This document shows, in pieces, positions 6,460 through 13,886 of a DNA stretch of 31,290 bases. The position numbers were made by a program, and so were the translations under genes. The stretch is from contig JBAZKK010000013.1 in assembly GCA_041650795.1 (NCBI GenBank), positions 1 to 31,290 of the forward strand, read 5' to 3'. This DNA comes from JBAZKK01 sp041650795. GTDB lineage: Bacteria > Omnitrophota > Gorgyraeia > Gygaellales > Profunditerraquicolaceae. Within the stretch, counting starts at the first letter, position 1. The number at the start of each line of letters is the position of its first letter. The notes under the pieces are model-generated. The model was given only the letters and a program-made list of their open reading frames with translations, was not told the DNA's origin and searched no databases.

Positions 6460-8849
6460 TGCGCTTTCTCCAAGACTATCCTTTGTTTGACGCTCTTTGC
6501 CAGGTCTTCAAAAAATTCCTTGAAATCCGCATATTCACCGACCGGCACGCTTATCTTTTTAAGTTGGGCATCCTGGGTGAAAATAATGCTGTTGCCCTTC
6601 AATTGGTAACCGGCCTTAAAACGCAGCCATCTGCTGTCCCTGTCTACGCTTTGGGGCATATATTTTACCTTAAAATCCCGCGGTATCTCAATCTCAAATA
6701 CGGTTTTTTTGCTATCCAGGATATCAAAATCGAGGGGGTAACGGCGTTGTTCCCTGGCCACCACACTCGTATCCACAATGGCCAACTGCGGCATAATCCG
6801 GAGCCTGCCGGCCAGGGTAAAATATTCTGGGCCGCTAAAGCTGTAATCAAGCTCCAGCGGCTTCCCGAGATTATCAAGGTTCTTTATGGAATACCCCTTT
6901 AATTTTGCTCCGATAGAGATGTCCTGGACTTTCTCTTTTAATGCCTCCTCTACAAGTTCAGGAGGGGTGTATAAAAGCCAGTAACGCTGGGCCTGGTCAT
7001 ACATTCCGCTGCTATAGACCCGGCGTTCTCCGCTTACGCTTTCATCGTCATTAACCTTAAGCTCCAGGAGTTGTCTGATAAAGTTATAGCTGGCAGGGTA
7101 GAGCGGTGTGGCCTCGATGCGGTAGGCGTCATCTTTAAATAACAGGGCGAGACGCGCCTGATCGTCCGCAGGCAGGTCGCCAAAGGAGCAGGTCTCGGCA
7201 GTTGGATCCATGAATACAAGCTTATCCTGCAGGGGCATTGCGGCAATGCAATGGTTAAAAAGTATCGCCGGAAAATCCTCGTTTAGATTATGGCTGTCTT
7301 TGGTAGAGAGGAGAGCAAGCCAGGAAGCAAACCCCGCTTCCCTTAACATGCTGACTAAAAGCACCGCCTGGTCCTTACAGTCTCCGTATTTGTTCCTGAA
7401 GATATCCGCGGCGCGGTGAGGTTCGTAACCTGCCTGGCCGTATTCCACTGCCACATAACGTATCTTCTGGGTGCAGAAATTATAAATCGCCTTTATCTTG
7501 TCTTCGGGGCTAGCCTTATCCCTGACGAGCTCGGCTACCTTGTCCTTGATGCTATCATCGGCATTAATCTTGTCGTTGGCGAGCGAAAACCACCATTCAT
7601 AAACATCCTGCCATGAATCAAATGTAGATATAAGGATAGCGGGGTTTATCTCGACCTCGGGAGGCATGTTGGACTCAGGAATAATCTGGGGAATGTTTTT
7701 AAATCTCCAGCTGTAAATACGCAACCCCTTGCGCTCTTCTATCTCGGGCGCAAGGTCAGCTCCAAAATTATTATAAGGGCCGTTGATTACCTTGATCTTA
7801 AGAGGGCGCTCTTTCGGAATACTCACGCTAAAATGCGCAGAGACCACGGGTTCGTCTGCCTGCAGGGAATAACTCGTCACAAAATCATTCTTATTCACCA
7901 ATTGGTTGCGGAGGATCTTGACCTTGTATTCGATCACCGCGCCCTCGGTAACCCCCGGGAAGGATATGATGTAAACCCGGGCATTGCTGTAAAGCGGAAA
8001 GTTCAGATACCTGGAGACATCGCGTATGTGACGGCTGCCGACCTCCACCACTGAACCGTCCGGCTTAATGGTGCGGGCGTATTCCAGCTGCACCTTTTCA
8101 TAGGTAGAATCATAACTGATGTGGCTTTCGGAGAAATCCTCCTTGCCGCGCTCGTTAAGGATTTTAATCACGTAATGCAGGCAGGATACTTGGGTATTAT
8201 CGGGCGTTATCTCTATGTTTTCATCGCAATATAAAAACATGGCGCCAGCCTGAGGATAATCCTTTTCGTCCGGGGCAGAGGCAATAATACGGTGGGTCTC
8301 GGAATCGGTATCCTCGACGGACGCAGGATTTACTCGTTTCTCGATGGCATTAACGCGTGCAAGGGCAAGAGATGCAAAATCGGCGGACCTTATCTTCTGA
8401 TAGCTCTCCAGGGCCTGGTCGAAAAGATTCAGCCTTTCGCAGGTCATCCCCCAATAATACCTTGCTTCGTCATCAGAAGCACCTTTTTTATTGAATACCT
8501 CCAGGGCATCGGTAAAATCACCCAGCCGGTAAAAGGAGATGGCTAAAAACTTGGCGGCCTCGGGGCGCGCGGTCTTCTTCAATGCGGCGACTGCATTTTC
8601 AAATTCCCCGCAATCGTAATAGAGTTTGCCCAGCTCAAAATAAAGGCGGTTCTGGTCTTCGCCCTTAGCTATCAATTCTTTGTAAAGAGCGGCTGCGCGC
8701 TGGTAGTATTGGCGCGACTCTCTGGCAAGCCTTCCGGCCTCGCCGATATTATCAGCCTGTCCGTAAAGCGGAGACGATAGGCTTGCGAAAATGCAACAAC
8801 CGATAAAGAATTTCTTAAAGCTCGCTCTGGTGATACCTGAAATAGGCAT
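6456..8849 (-). CDS. Secreted TPR - DUF3857 - transglutaminase-like protein
   Basis: This exported protein has 797 aa. Residues 1-32 form a signal peptide (basic start, hydrophobic FIGCCIFASL core, likely cut after the SSPLYGQA region). Tetratricopeptide-like repeats occupy about 40-165 (RLYFELGKLYYDCGEFENAV and neighbours). A DUF3857 beta domain lies at about 210-400, followed by a transglutaminase core with the catalytic triad Cys491 (KYGDCKDQA), His533 (FNHC) and Asp548 (FMDPT). A C-terminal beta domain (DUF3858-like) follows. DUF3857/transglutaminase proteins are periplasmic or outer-membrane linked with mostly unknown substrates; protease or amidase activity is as likely as cross-linking. 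The ATG has GGGAG 8 bases upstream and lies inside the end of hypD (35-base overlap). Its end overlaps the PilZ protein start, so the two are probably coupled and may work together. Confidence 0.88.
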   Translation of the reverse strand: MPISGITRASFKKFFIGCCIFASLSSPLYGQADNIGEAGRLARESRQYYQRAAALYKELIAKGEDQNRLYFELGKLYYDCGEFENAVAALKKTARPEAAKFLAISFYRLGDFTDALEVFNKKGASDDEARYYWGMTCERLNLFDQALESYQKIRSADFASLALARVNAIEKRVNPASVEDTDSETHRIIASAPDEKDYPQAGAMFLYCDENIEITPDNTQVSCLHYVIKILNERGKEDFSESHISYDSTYEKVQLEYARTIKPDGSVVEVGSRHIRDVSRYLNFPLYSNARVYIISFPGVTEGAVIEYKVKILRNQLVNKNDFVTSYSLQADEPVVSAHFSVSIPKERPLKIKVINGPYNNFGADLAPEIEERKGLRIYSWRFKNIPQIIPESNMPPEVEINPAILISTFDSWQDVYEWWFSLANDKINADDSIKDKVAELVRDKASPEDKIKAIYNFCTQKIRYVAVEYGQAGYEPHRAADIFRNKYGDCKDQAVLLVSMLREAGFASWLALLSTKDSHNLNEDFPAILFNHCIAAMPLQDKLVFMDPTAETCSFGDLPADDQARLALLFKDDAYRIEATPLYPASYNFIRQLLELKVNDDESVSGERRVYSSGMYDQAQRYWLLYTPPELVEEALKEKVQDISIGAKLKGYSIKNLDNLGKPLELDYSFSGPEYFTLAGRLRIMPQLAIVDTSVVAREQRRYPLDFDILDSKKTVFEIEIPRDFKVKYMPQSVDRDSRWLRFKAGYQLKGNSIIFTQDAQLKKISVPVGEYADFKEFFEDLAKSVKQRIVLEKAH

Positions 8850-9918
8850 GGCAGGCTCCCTCTGCTGAAACCATACATCCGCCCAGGGGGGTCTCGGGGG
8901 TACAGGCCTTCCTAAAGAAGAGGCACTGCGGAGGCTGTATCAACCCCTTTAACACGTCGGCGCAACGGCATCCTTCTTTGCCTGCGGGTGAAAGCCGAAA
9001 CTTGATTTTAAGCGGCACCTCTGTCTCGATATCAAATCGCCGCAAGCCCTCCTTTAAAATCAAGCCGCTGCCGGCTATCCTTCCCAAGCCGCGCCAGGTG
9101 GCATCATAAACCCTGAATGCCTCTCTGATTGTACTCTGCGCCCTGGAGTTACCGTTCTCCGTTACAGCGCGCCGGTATTGGTTGGCAACCTGCGGCCTTT
9201 TCCTGTTTATCTGTTGCACTAACAGATAAATCCCCGTCAGGATATCCAGCGGTTCGAATCCCGCAACGCAACAACCTATTTTATATCTTTTAGGTATAAA
9301 TGCATAGGATTTTGTTCCGATAATGCAGGAGACATGGCCGGGGCAGAGGAAACCGTCAACCTTAACCCTTTTATCCCGCAGGAGATAATCCATTGCCGGC
9401 GGGATGAGTTTGAGCGAAGTAAAAAAGAAAATGTTATTTATGTGTTCCCTGCGGGCTGCCAATACCGTCAGGGCAATGGCGCAAGCGGTAGTTTCAAACC
9501 CCACTGCCAGAAACACCACCTTCCTGGAAGGATTGGCTAGCGCAAGTTTTAGAGTATCCAGCGGAGAATAAACCGTAAATATGCTTGAGCCATTAGCCCT
9601 CTCTTTTTCCAGGGTGGATTCCGTTCCCGGTACCCTCAACATATCACCGAAGGTAGCAATGATTAAACCGCGCTGCCTGGCATATGCTATTGACCTATCA
9701 ATATATTCCTGGGTAGATACGCAAACCGGGCATCCAGGCCCGGAGATAAGGTTAATCCCGGCTGGCAGAACCTTGTCTAATCCGAAGCGGAAAAAATTAT
9801 GGGTATGGGTTCCGCAGACCTCCATGATATTAACCGGCTGCCTGGGGGCTGATATTTCAATCCTGCGGGCGAGGCGCGTTATCAGCTTTTTACTGCGGAA
9901 CTCCTCAACGTATCTCAT
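8815..9918 (-). CDS. hypD: Hydrogenase maturation protein HypD
   Basis: HypD is the Fe-S scaffold on which, with HypC, the Fe(CN)2CO group of NiFe hydrogenases is assembled. At 367 aa the length is normal. Visible signatures are EVCGTHTH (Cys35), GPGCPVCVS (Cys63, Cys66), the AVGFETTA motif, FLCPGHVSCIIG, and the C-terminal [4Fe-4S] cysteines in CRCADVLKG, PPQCLFFRKAC and LGGCMVSAEGAC. The ATG at 9918 overlaps the end of hypC by 14 bases, the usual tight hypC-hypD coupling. Its 3' end is overlapped by the transglutaminase gene. All active-site elements appear intact, so it should be functional. Confidence 0.97.
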   Translation of the reverse strand: MRYVEEFRSKKLITRLARRIEISAPRQPVNIMEVCGTHTHNFFRFGLDKVLPAGINLISGPGCPVCVSTQEYIDRSIAYARQRGLIIATFGDMLRVPGTESTLEKERANGSSIFTVYSPLDTLKLALANPSRKVVFLAVGFETTACAIALTVLAARREHINNIFFFTSLKLIPPAMDYLLRDKRVKVDGFLCPGHVSCIIGTKSYAFIPKRYKIGCCVAGFEPLDILTGIYLLVQQINRKRPQVANQYRRAVTENGNSRAQSTIREAFRVYDATWRGLGRIAGSGLILKEGLRRFDIETEVPLKIKFRLSPAGKEGCRCADVLKGLIQPPQCLFFRKACTPETPLGGCMVSAEGACHAYFRYHQSEL

Positions 9919-10114
9919 CGAGCATCCTCAGGGTTTCCTTGGCCCTCTTGGCATCCACCTTTTGAATGGCAAAGCCGGCGTGCACCAAAACATACTCTCC
10001 CCTTTTTATACCAGGCAACATTTCAATATTAACCATCCGGCTGACGCCGCCGGCTTCTGCGCGGGCAAAGCCCTTTTTTATTTCCTTTATCTTCATGGGA
10101 ACTGCCAGGCACAT
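9905..10114 (-). CDS. hypC: Hydrogenase maturation chaperone HypC
   Basis: HypC is a 69-residue chaperone of the HypC/HupF/HybG family. It carries the Fe(CN)2CO unit between HypD and the hydrogenase large-subunit precursor. It begins MCLAVPMKI: the essential cysteine directly after the initiator Met is present. An OB-fold-like core follows (SRMVNIEMLPGIKRGEYVLV, then HAGFAIQKVD), ending in the usual helix. It lies 3 bases after the hypF-like gene stop and overlaps hypD, so the order is hypF(C)-hypC-hypD. Its ribosome-binding site is weak. Confidence 0.96.
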   Translation of the reverse strand: MCLAVPMKIKEIKKGFARAEAGGVSRMVNIEMLPGIKRGEYVLVHAGFAIQKVDAKRAKETLRMLDEIR

Positions 10115-10117
10115 ATC

Positions 10118-11233
10118 CTAATGACGGTGGCTTGCTACCGCAATCTGTCCCAGGGAAAGCGAAGAATCGCTGCAGGAAAGATTGCGATGCAGCAGGACAT
10201 CAAAGCCCTGCGCAGTCAAAAGTCCGCTACTAAGCAAACACAAAAGGTGGTTTTGAAAAACCCCTCCGGAGAATACTGCTTTATTCAGACGGGTTTGACC
10301 CCTTATTTTTAAAAGCATCCTCTTTATCATTTCGGCTACGGTCAAGTGAAAGCTATAAGCGACATCTTCCGGTGGTTGGCGGCGTTTTAAATCCAATATT
10401 ATTGCCTTAAACATTGGCAGGGGATCTAAAATATATTCCTCCCTGCCTATGATAATCCCAAAAGGGTAAGCCTTTGCTTTGCCTTTAGAACGCCGTGCCA
10501 ACTTCTCCAATTGCATTGCTAATTCCCCCTCAAAATGTACTTCGTGACGGTTCAAAACAAGTACCGCTACTGCATCGAAAAGCCTGCCCATGCTGCTGGA
10601 AAACGGAGAATTGAAACCCGCCAAATACATGCGTTTTAATACCCTCCATTTCCTCCTATCCGCCTTTTTGACAAACGTAGAATCCAAATCCCACATCCTC
10701 TCTCCGTATGCTAAAAATAGCCACATTAAAGCTAATCTCCAGGGCTGCCTGATAGCCTGCTCCGCCCCCAAGAGGGGAATCGGCCTAAGGTGGCCTATCC
10801 GGCGGAAACGACGATAATCGCAAATCAGAAATTCCGCTCCCCAAAGTGCATTATCGACGCCCAGGCCTGTTCCGTCAAATGCTACCCCTATCACCCTTTG
10901 GTTGGCAAGCCCGTTCTCCGCCATGCAGGAAGCGATATGGGCATGGTGATGCTGTACTGTTAGCAAAAAATCCCTTTTTGTGGCATGCTCCAAAGCGTAT
11001 TTACTAGAGCGGTATTGGGGATGCGGATCATAAGCGATAATAACGGGGCTCTTTCTGAAAAAACGGCGAGTTGTTTTTGCGAAAGCTTCAAAGTCCTGCG
11101 GGTCATCTAAATCCCGGAGCTCCGGGCTCAAGCAGACCGTCCGGTCATTACAAAAAGCAACGGTATTCTTTGTATGCGAACCCAATGCCAAAATGGGTTT
11201 TTTTACCTTAAAGGGCAACTCAATCTTCATCAT
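10118..11233 (-). CDS. hypF: HypF Kae1-like carbamoyltransferase domain, stand-alone
   Basis: HypF transfers a carbamoyl group, via carbamoyl-AMP, to the C-terminal Cys of HypE. Full HypF is about 750 aa: acylphosphatase, zinc fingers, YrdC-like, then Kae1-like domain. This 371-residue protein begins at the usual start of the last domain (KKPILALGSHTKNTVAF). It keeps the metal-binding motif VQHHHAHIAS, the nucleotide-site motifs FDGTGLGVDNALWGAEF and FSGGVFQNHL, and a normal C-terminus. The acylphosphatase, zinc-finger and YrdC parts are absent. They are not just upstream, because the DnaQ-WYL gene ends inside this start codon (TGA within ATGATG). The motifs look intact, so a split HypF is more likely than a decayed one. 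The missing half may be encoded elsewhere. Confidence 0.9.
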   Translation of the reverse strand: MMKIELPFKVKKPILALGSHTKNTVAFCNDRTVCLSPELRDLDDPQDFEAFAKTTRRFFRKSPVIIAYDPHPQYRSSKYALEHATKRDFLLTVQHHHAHIASCMAENGLANQRVIGVAFDGTGLGVDNALWGAEFLICDYRRFRRIGHLRPIPLLGAEQAIRQPWRLALMWLFLAYGERMWDLDSTFVKKADRRKWRVLKRMYLAGFNSPFSSSMGRLFDAVAVLVLNRHEVHFEGELAMQLEKLARRSKGKAKAYPFGIIIGREEYILDPLPMFKAIILDLKRRQPPEDVAYSFHLTVAEMIKRMLLKIRGQTRLNKAVFSGGVFQNHLLCLLSSGLLTAQGFDVLLHRNLSCSDSSLSLGQIAVASHRH

Positions 11234-12102
11234 AACAGTTCAATGTTTAAGATATTATCCACCCTGAACGCCCTCTCCTCTTTGCGCAGGCAGCAATAAC
11301 CGACCAAATAATTACGATTCCTTTCCTGCCTTATCTGCTTGGGCAGGACCTCGCGTTCGGTTACGATGGCAGTAGAGCTGGACAGATACCTCAATTTAAC
11401 CCGCGCCCCCAGATTCAGGGCTTCCTGGATCTTGGCAATCCTCTGGCTAATCACGTTATCCAAAAACCCCGGGCCCACGCCAAAAAGGGAAGAAAAATTC
11501 AGGAAATCGATTATCCCCCTTTTGCGCAGCATCTCTTTGAATCTAAAAAATACTGCCAGGGTTAATTCTACGTCTGAAAATGCGCGGTGTTTCTGCTCTC
11601 TGTCAACCCCAAGCTGCTGCGCCACGAACCATAGGGCATAACGCGGCATGCCGGGAAGCAGGCGTTTTGCCATCTTAAGGATATCTATCACCACCTTCTC
11701 TTCTGCAATCCCTGAGGAAGAGAAAGGGATCTCCGTTAAGAAAGAACCCGTCTTATCTCCGGCACGCACAACCGTGCGAATCTCGTTATTGAGAAACCCC
11801 AGGTCAAAAGGGGCGTTGTAAGAACAGAGGCAGCTGTTTTTTGTGAACTCCAGGAACCGTGGGATAACCTCTTCTGCCAGCGGCGCATCGCTAAGCATAT
11901 CTTCGCTAATGCGGTTTACCTCAAAGGCAGCCTCTGAAACGGCCCGACGGGGGTTAATCAGCGACTGAAAATCGGCGATCCTCTCTGGCCCCTTGAACCT
12001 GACTGCGGCAATCTCTATAATCCTATCCCCGCCTTCGGGGTCAAGCCCTGTGGTCTCGGTGTCAAAAATGCTGAATTCTATATCATCGATATCCCTGTGC
12101 AT
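11230..12102 (-). CDS. DnaQ-like 3'-5' exonuclease fused to a WYL-like domain
   Basis: This 290-residue protein has two parts. Residues 8-195 are a DEDD exonuclease of the DNA polymerase III epsilon type. Exo I is FDTETTG (Asp14, Glu16), Exo II is SYNAPFDLGFL (Asp100), and Exo III is HRAFSDVE (His172, Asp177; DEDDh type). Residues about 219-290 resemble a WYL domain: a helix IAKIQEALNLG, the strand VKLRYLSSSTAIVTEREVLP, YLVGYCCLRKEERAFRVDNI at the end. WYL domains sense nucleic acid or other ligands in bacterial regulators and nucleases. The stop overlaps the hypF start, and the gene directly abuts the DUF2156 gene stop (12103). The function is probably single-strand DNA trimming or repair. 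It lacks other polymerase domains, so it is not a PolC fragment. Confidence 0.85.
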   Translation of the reverse strand: MHRDIDDIEFSIFDTETTGLDPEGGDRIIEIAAVRFKGPERIADFQSLINPRRAVSEAAFEVNRISEDMLSDAPLAEEVIPRFLEFTKNSCLCSYNAPFDLGFLNNEIRTVVRAGDKTGSFLTEIPFSSSGIAEEKVVIDILKMAKRLLPGMPRYALWFVAQQLGVDREQKHRAFSDVELTLAVFFRFKEMLRKRGIIDFLNFSSLFGVGPGFLDNVISQRIAKIQEALNLGARVKLRYLSSSTAIVTEREVLPKQIRQERNRNYLVGYCCLRKEERAFRVDNILNIELL

Positions 12103-12993
12103 TTATCTTTGGATAATATAAGCCTTTGGGGTATCAACTGGCCGATACGACAATTTCACCTCTTTAAGGTTTTCCAGGCCCGAATCATCCATAATGTTAA
12201 GGTAACGGTAATATTTCAGCTCAGAGGAGAACCTCCGGAAAATAAACTGCGCCAGCCCCCTAATATTCAAATCCGTAATTTCATAAAGCACGCAGAAAAT
12301 GCCGGGATTAAGCACGAAGCCGAAGGTAAACGCCTTGACCTTACCTTCAATCCTGACCAACCTGCCGAAAAGGTCTAACCCGCGGTAATCCTTTAATAAA
12401 AACTCCAGGCACCTGCCGCTATCCGCAATCATCCCCTGGTAAACCTTATCCTGGTTAAGCCTTTTTCTCTGCCGGCTCCAGATAGCATATAAATCAAGAC
12501 ATTCCCGGCGGGAAGAAGGTGTAAATGGGAGATATTCAAAAGAGTAATGTTTAATAAAATAATTGAAGCCGGCGCGTTTGGATTTGAACCTATTGCCCTC
12601 GAGCGACGCAAGTTCTCTTGTCCTACAAAGGTAATCGCAGGATTTATATACTATGCTCAATCCCAGCCTGCGATAAAATCCCAACTCCGGCTCCTCCACA
12701 TTTTCAATGCGCGAAACCTCCTTATTAGAATTAAGGCTGTCCATGAGCCGGAAGGACTCTTCAATAGCAGCGGGGCTCACCTTTCTGCCCAAGGGCGGCA
12801 GATAAAGAAAACATCCGCTCCTGTCTTTGAAGAAAACGCAGAGATTATTATCTACGACTGCCCAGCTTACCTTAAAAAGAGCCTTCCAGATGTAGATATT
12901 TTCAAAGGCAAAAACCGCCAGGCGGTGGCTGGCCAACCCCAGGAACCTCTTGAAAAGAGGCTTCTCTTTAAGGCTTAACTCTTTTAGTTTCAC
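12103..12993 (-). CDS. DUF2156 / LPG-synthase C-terminal-like protein
   Basis: This 296-residue soluble protein resembles the DUF2156 family (COG4866, C-terminal domain of phosphatidylglycerol lysyltransferase), which has two tandem GNAT folds. Supporting features are the N-terminal helix MKLKELSLKEKPLFKRF, the YLPPLG strand, LSIVYKSCDYLCRTRELASL linked to a conserved FKSKRAGFNYFIKHY region, and the C-terminal DSGLENLKEVKLSYRP element. The last matches the family pattern in which a D-x-G-x-x-x-L-x-x-x-K-x-S-x-x-P segment closes the domain. There is no membrane domain, unlike full MprF, so it is probably cytosolic. A role as an aminoacyl- or acyltransferase is inferred from the fold only. It overlaps the YkgJ-like gene by 4 bases. 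Confidence 0.75.
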   Translation of the reverse strand: MKLKELSLKEKPLFKRFLGLASHRLAVFAFENIYIWKALFKVSWAVVDNNLCVFFKDRSGCFLYLPPLGRKVSPAAIEESFRLMDSLNSNKEVSRIENVEEPELGFYRRLGLSIVYKSCDYLCRTRELASLEGNRFKSKRAGFNYFIKHYSFEYLPFTPSSRRECLDLYAIWSRQRKRLNQDKVYQGMIADSGRCLEFLLKDYRGLDLFGRLVRIEGKVKAFTFGFVLNPGIFCVLYEITDLNIRGLAQFIFRRFSSELKYYRYLNIMDDSGLENLKEVKLSYRPVDTPKAYIIQR

Positions 12994-13451
12994 AGCTTGA
13001 TTTCAATCCGGAAAAGGTCGCGTACCCCCTCATAGGACTGAAATTGCCGGGGGTTTCTTATTATCTCTGTCTGCCCGGGAGCGGCCAAGAAAGACTTAAG
13101 ATAATCCTGGTATGCCTGAAACTGCGGATGACCTATATGCCGGGCAGCAAACGGACAATTTAAATCTACGGCCAGAAACAACTCTTTGCCTTTACGGTTT
13201 ATAAGAAGCGGGTAGAGCTGGCATTCAAATGGCCGGGAGGGGTATATCTTGCACTTATTATCCTCGGAGCTTAAAAACGAGCAGATAAATCCCTCTCCCT
13301 GCCGGGGGATAGTCTTCACTTTCTTGGCGCCGGACGCTAAATGCGATTCGCTATCCAAAAGCACCGGCAGCCAGATGTTATCCTCTTCGCTGAACCTGCA
13401 GCAACCCTTGCATTTTAAACAGACCTCACCTGGAACAAATTGCCTTATCAT
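12990..13451 (-). CDS. YkgJ family cysteine-cluster protein
   Basis: This small protein of 153 aa has the metal-binding cysteine pattern of the YkgJ/CxxCxxCC family (putative Zn or Fe chelating, function not established). VCLKCKGCCRF lies at the N-terminus, CKIYPSRPFECQLYPL in the middle and DLNCPF near the end. An open frame reaches back to 13499, but the ATG at 13451 places the first cysteine group close to the N-terminus, as in the family, and overlaps the preceding gene by 4 bases (ATGA). The next gene, DUF2156, also starts in a 4-base overlap. The three genes from 13768 are therefore translationally linked. Confidence 0.85.
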   Translation of the reverse strand: MIRQFVPGEVCLKCKGCCRFSEEDNIWLPVLLDSESHLASGAKKVKTIPRQGEGFICSFLSSEDNKCKIYPSRPFECQLYPLLINRKGKELFLAVDLNCPFAARHIGHPQFQAYQDYLKSFLAAPGQTEIIRNPRQFQSYEGVRDLFRIEIKL

Positions 13452-13768
13452 TTTACAACGCTGCCTGGCCGCGCCCGGCGCTCCGGAGAAATAATGCAAA
13501 TGCCATCCTCGTCCTGACAGGCCAAAAGCATCCCCTGGCTCTCCACCCCGCGCAACACCGCCGGTTCAAGGTTATCCACCACCACCACCTGTTTCCCGAC
13601 AAGCTCCTCCTTAGCGTAAAATGCGCGGATGCCGGCCACGATCTGCTTGGTTGCATCTCCCAAATCAATGGTGATAACGTAAAGCCGCTCTGCATCGGGA
13701 TGGTCGTTCACCTCTTTAATCTGGGCTACCCTTAATTGAAGTTTCCTGAAATCGTCGATATTAACCAT
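13448..13768 (-). CDS. Stand-alone tRNA-binding OB-fold protein (MetRS C-terminal / Trbp111-like)
   Basis: This 106-residue protein consists only of the EMAP-II/Trbp111-type tRNA-binding OB-fold that many bacteria carry at the C-terminus of methionyl-tRNA synthetase. Characteristic segments are DFRKLQLRVAQI, HPDAERLYVITIDLGD, KQIVAGIRAFYAKEELVG and VVVVDNLEPAVLRGVESQGM. It binds tRNA elbows non-specifically, probably as a dimer, and could act in trans for a MetRS lacking this domain. A CsaA-like chaperone is the alternative; similarity to the MetG end looks stronger. The ATG has an ideal AAAGGAGGG ribosome-binding site. It is the first gene of the left-hand operon and lies just after the hflC terminator. 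Confidence 0.88.
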   Translation of the reverse strand: MVNIDDFRKLQLRVAQIKEVNDHPDAERLYVITIDLGDATKQIVAGIRAFYAKEELVGKQVVVVDNLEPAVLRGVESQGMLLACQDEDGICIISPERRARPGSVVK

Positions 13769-13802
13769 AAACCCTCCTTTGGGGAAAAGATTCCACCTTT
13801 CT

Positions 13803-13831
13803 ATTATACCTTAATTCCCGGAAAAATAAAA
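13803..13831 (-). promoter_or_regulatory. Possible sigma-70 promoter of the left-hand operon
   Basis: A perfect TATAAT -10 box reads leftwards at 13808-13803. The sequence 17 bases upstream (TTTTAT, 13831-13826) is a poor -35 and overlaps the U-tract of the hflC terminator. The position, 35-40 bases before the tRNA-binding protein ATG, fits a start for the run from 13768 down to hypE. Confidence 0.45.
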
Positions 13832-13856
13832 GCACCCCCCGGAAGGGGAGGTGCTT
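13822..13856 (-). terminator. Intrinsic terminator after hflC
   Basis: An 11-bp GC-rich stem (13830-13840 pairs with 13845-13856, one unpaired base, loop of 4) is followed on the minus strand by TTTATTTTT. It lies 30 bases after the hflC stop and ends the hflK-hflC transcript. This separates it from the left-hand operon. Confidence 0.9.
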
Positions 13857-13886
13857 GAAGAATGGTCCTAAATTTTTAATGAGGCT

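Noticed and set aside
9581..10312. 243-codon open frame on the plus strand
   Set aside because: It lies opposite hypD, hypC and the hypF end, all of which show clear family motifs. It has no recognisable domain and is a shadow of their codon pattern.
10118..11233. TsaD (tRNA threonylcarbamoyl transferase) instead of HypF
   Set aside because: The QHHHAH motif, LGxxTKNT start and GGVFQN element are HypF-like, and it lies directly before hypC and hypD.
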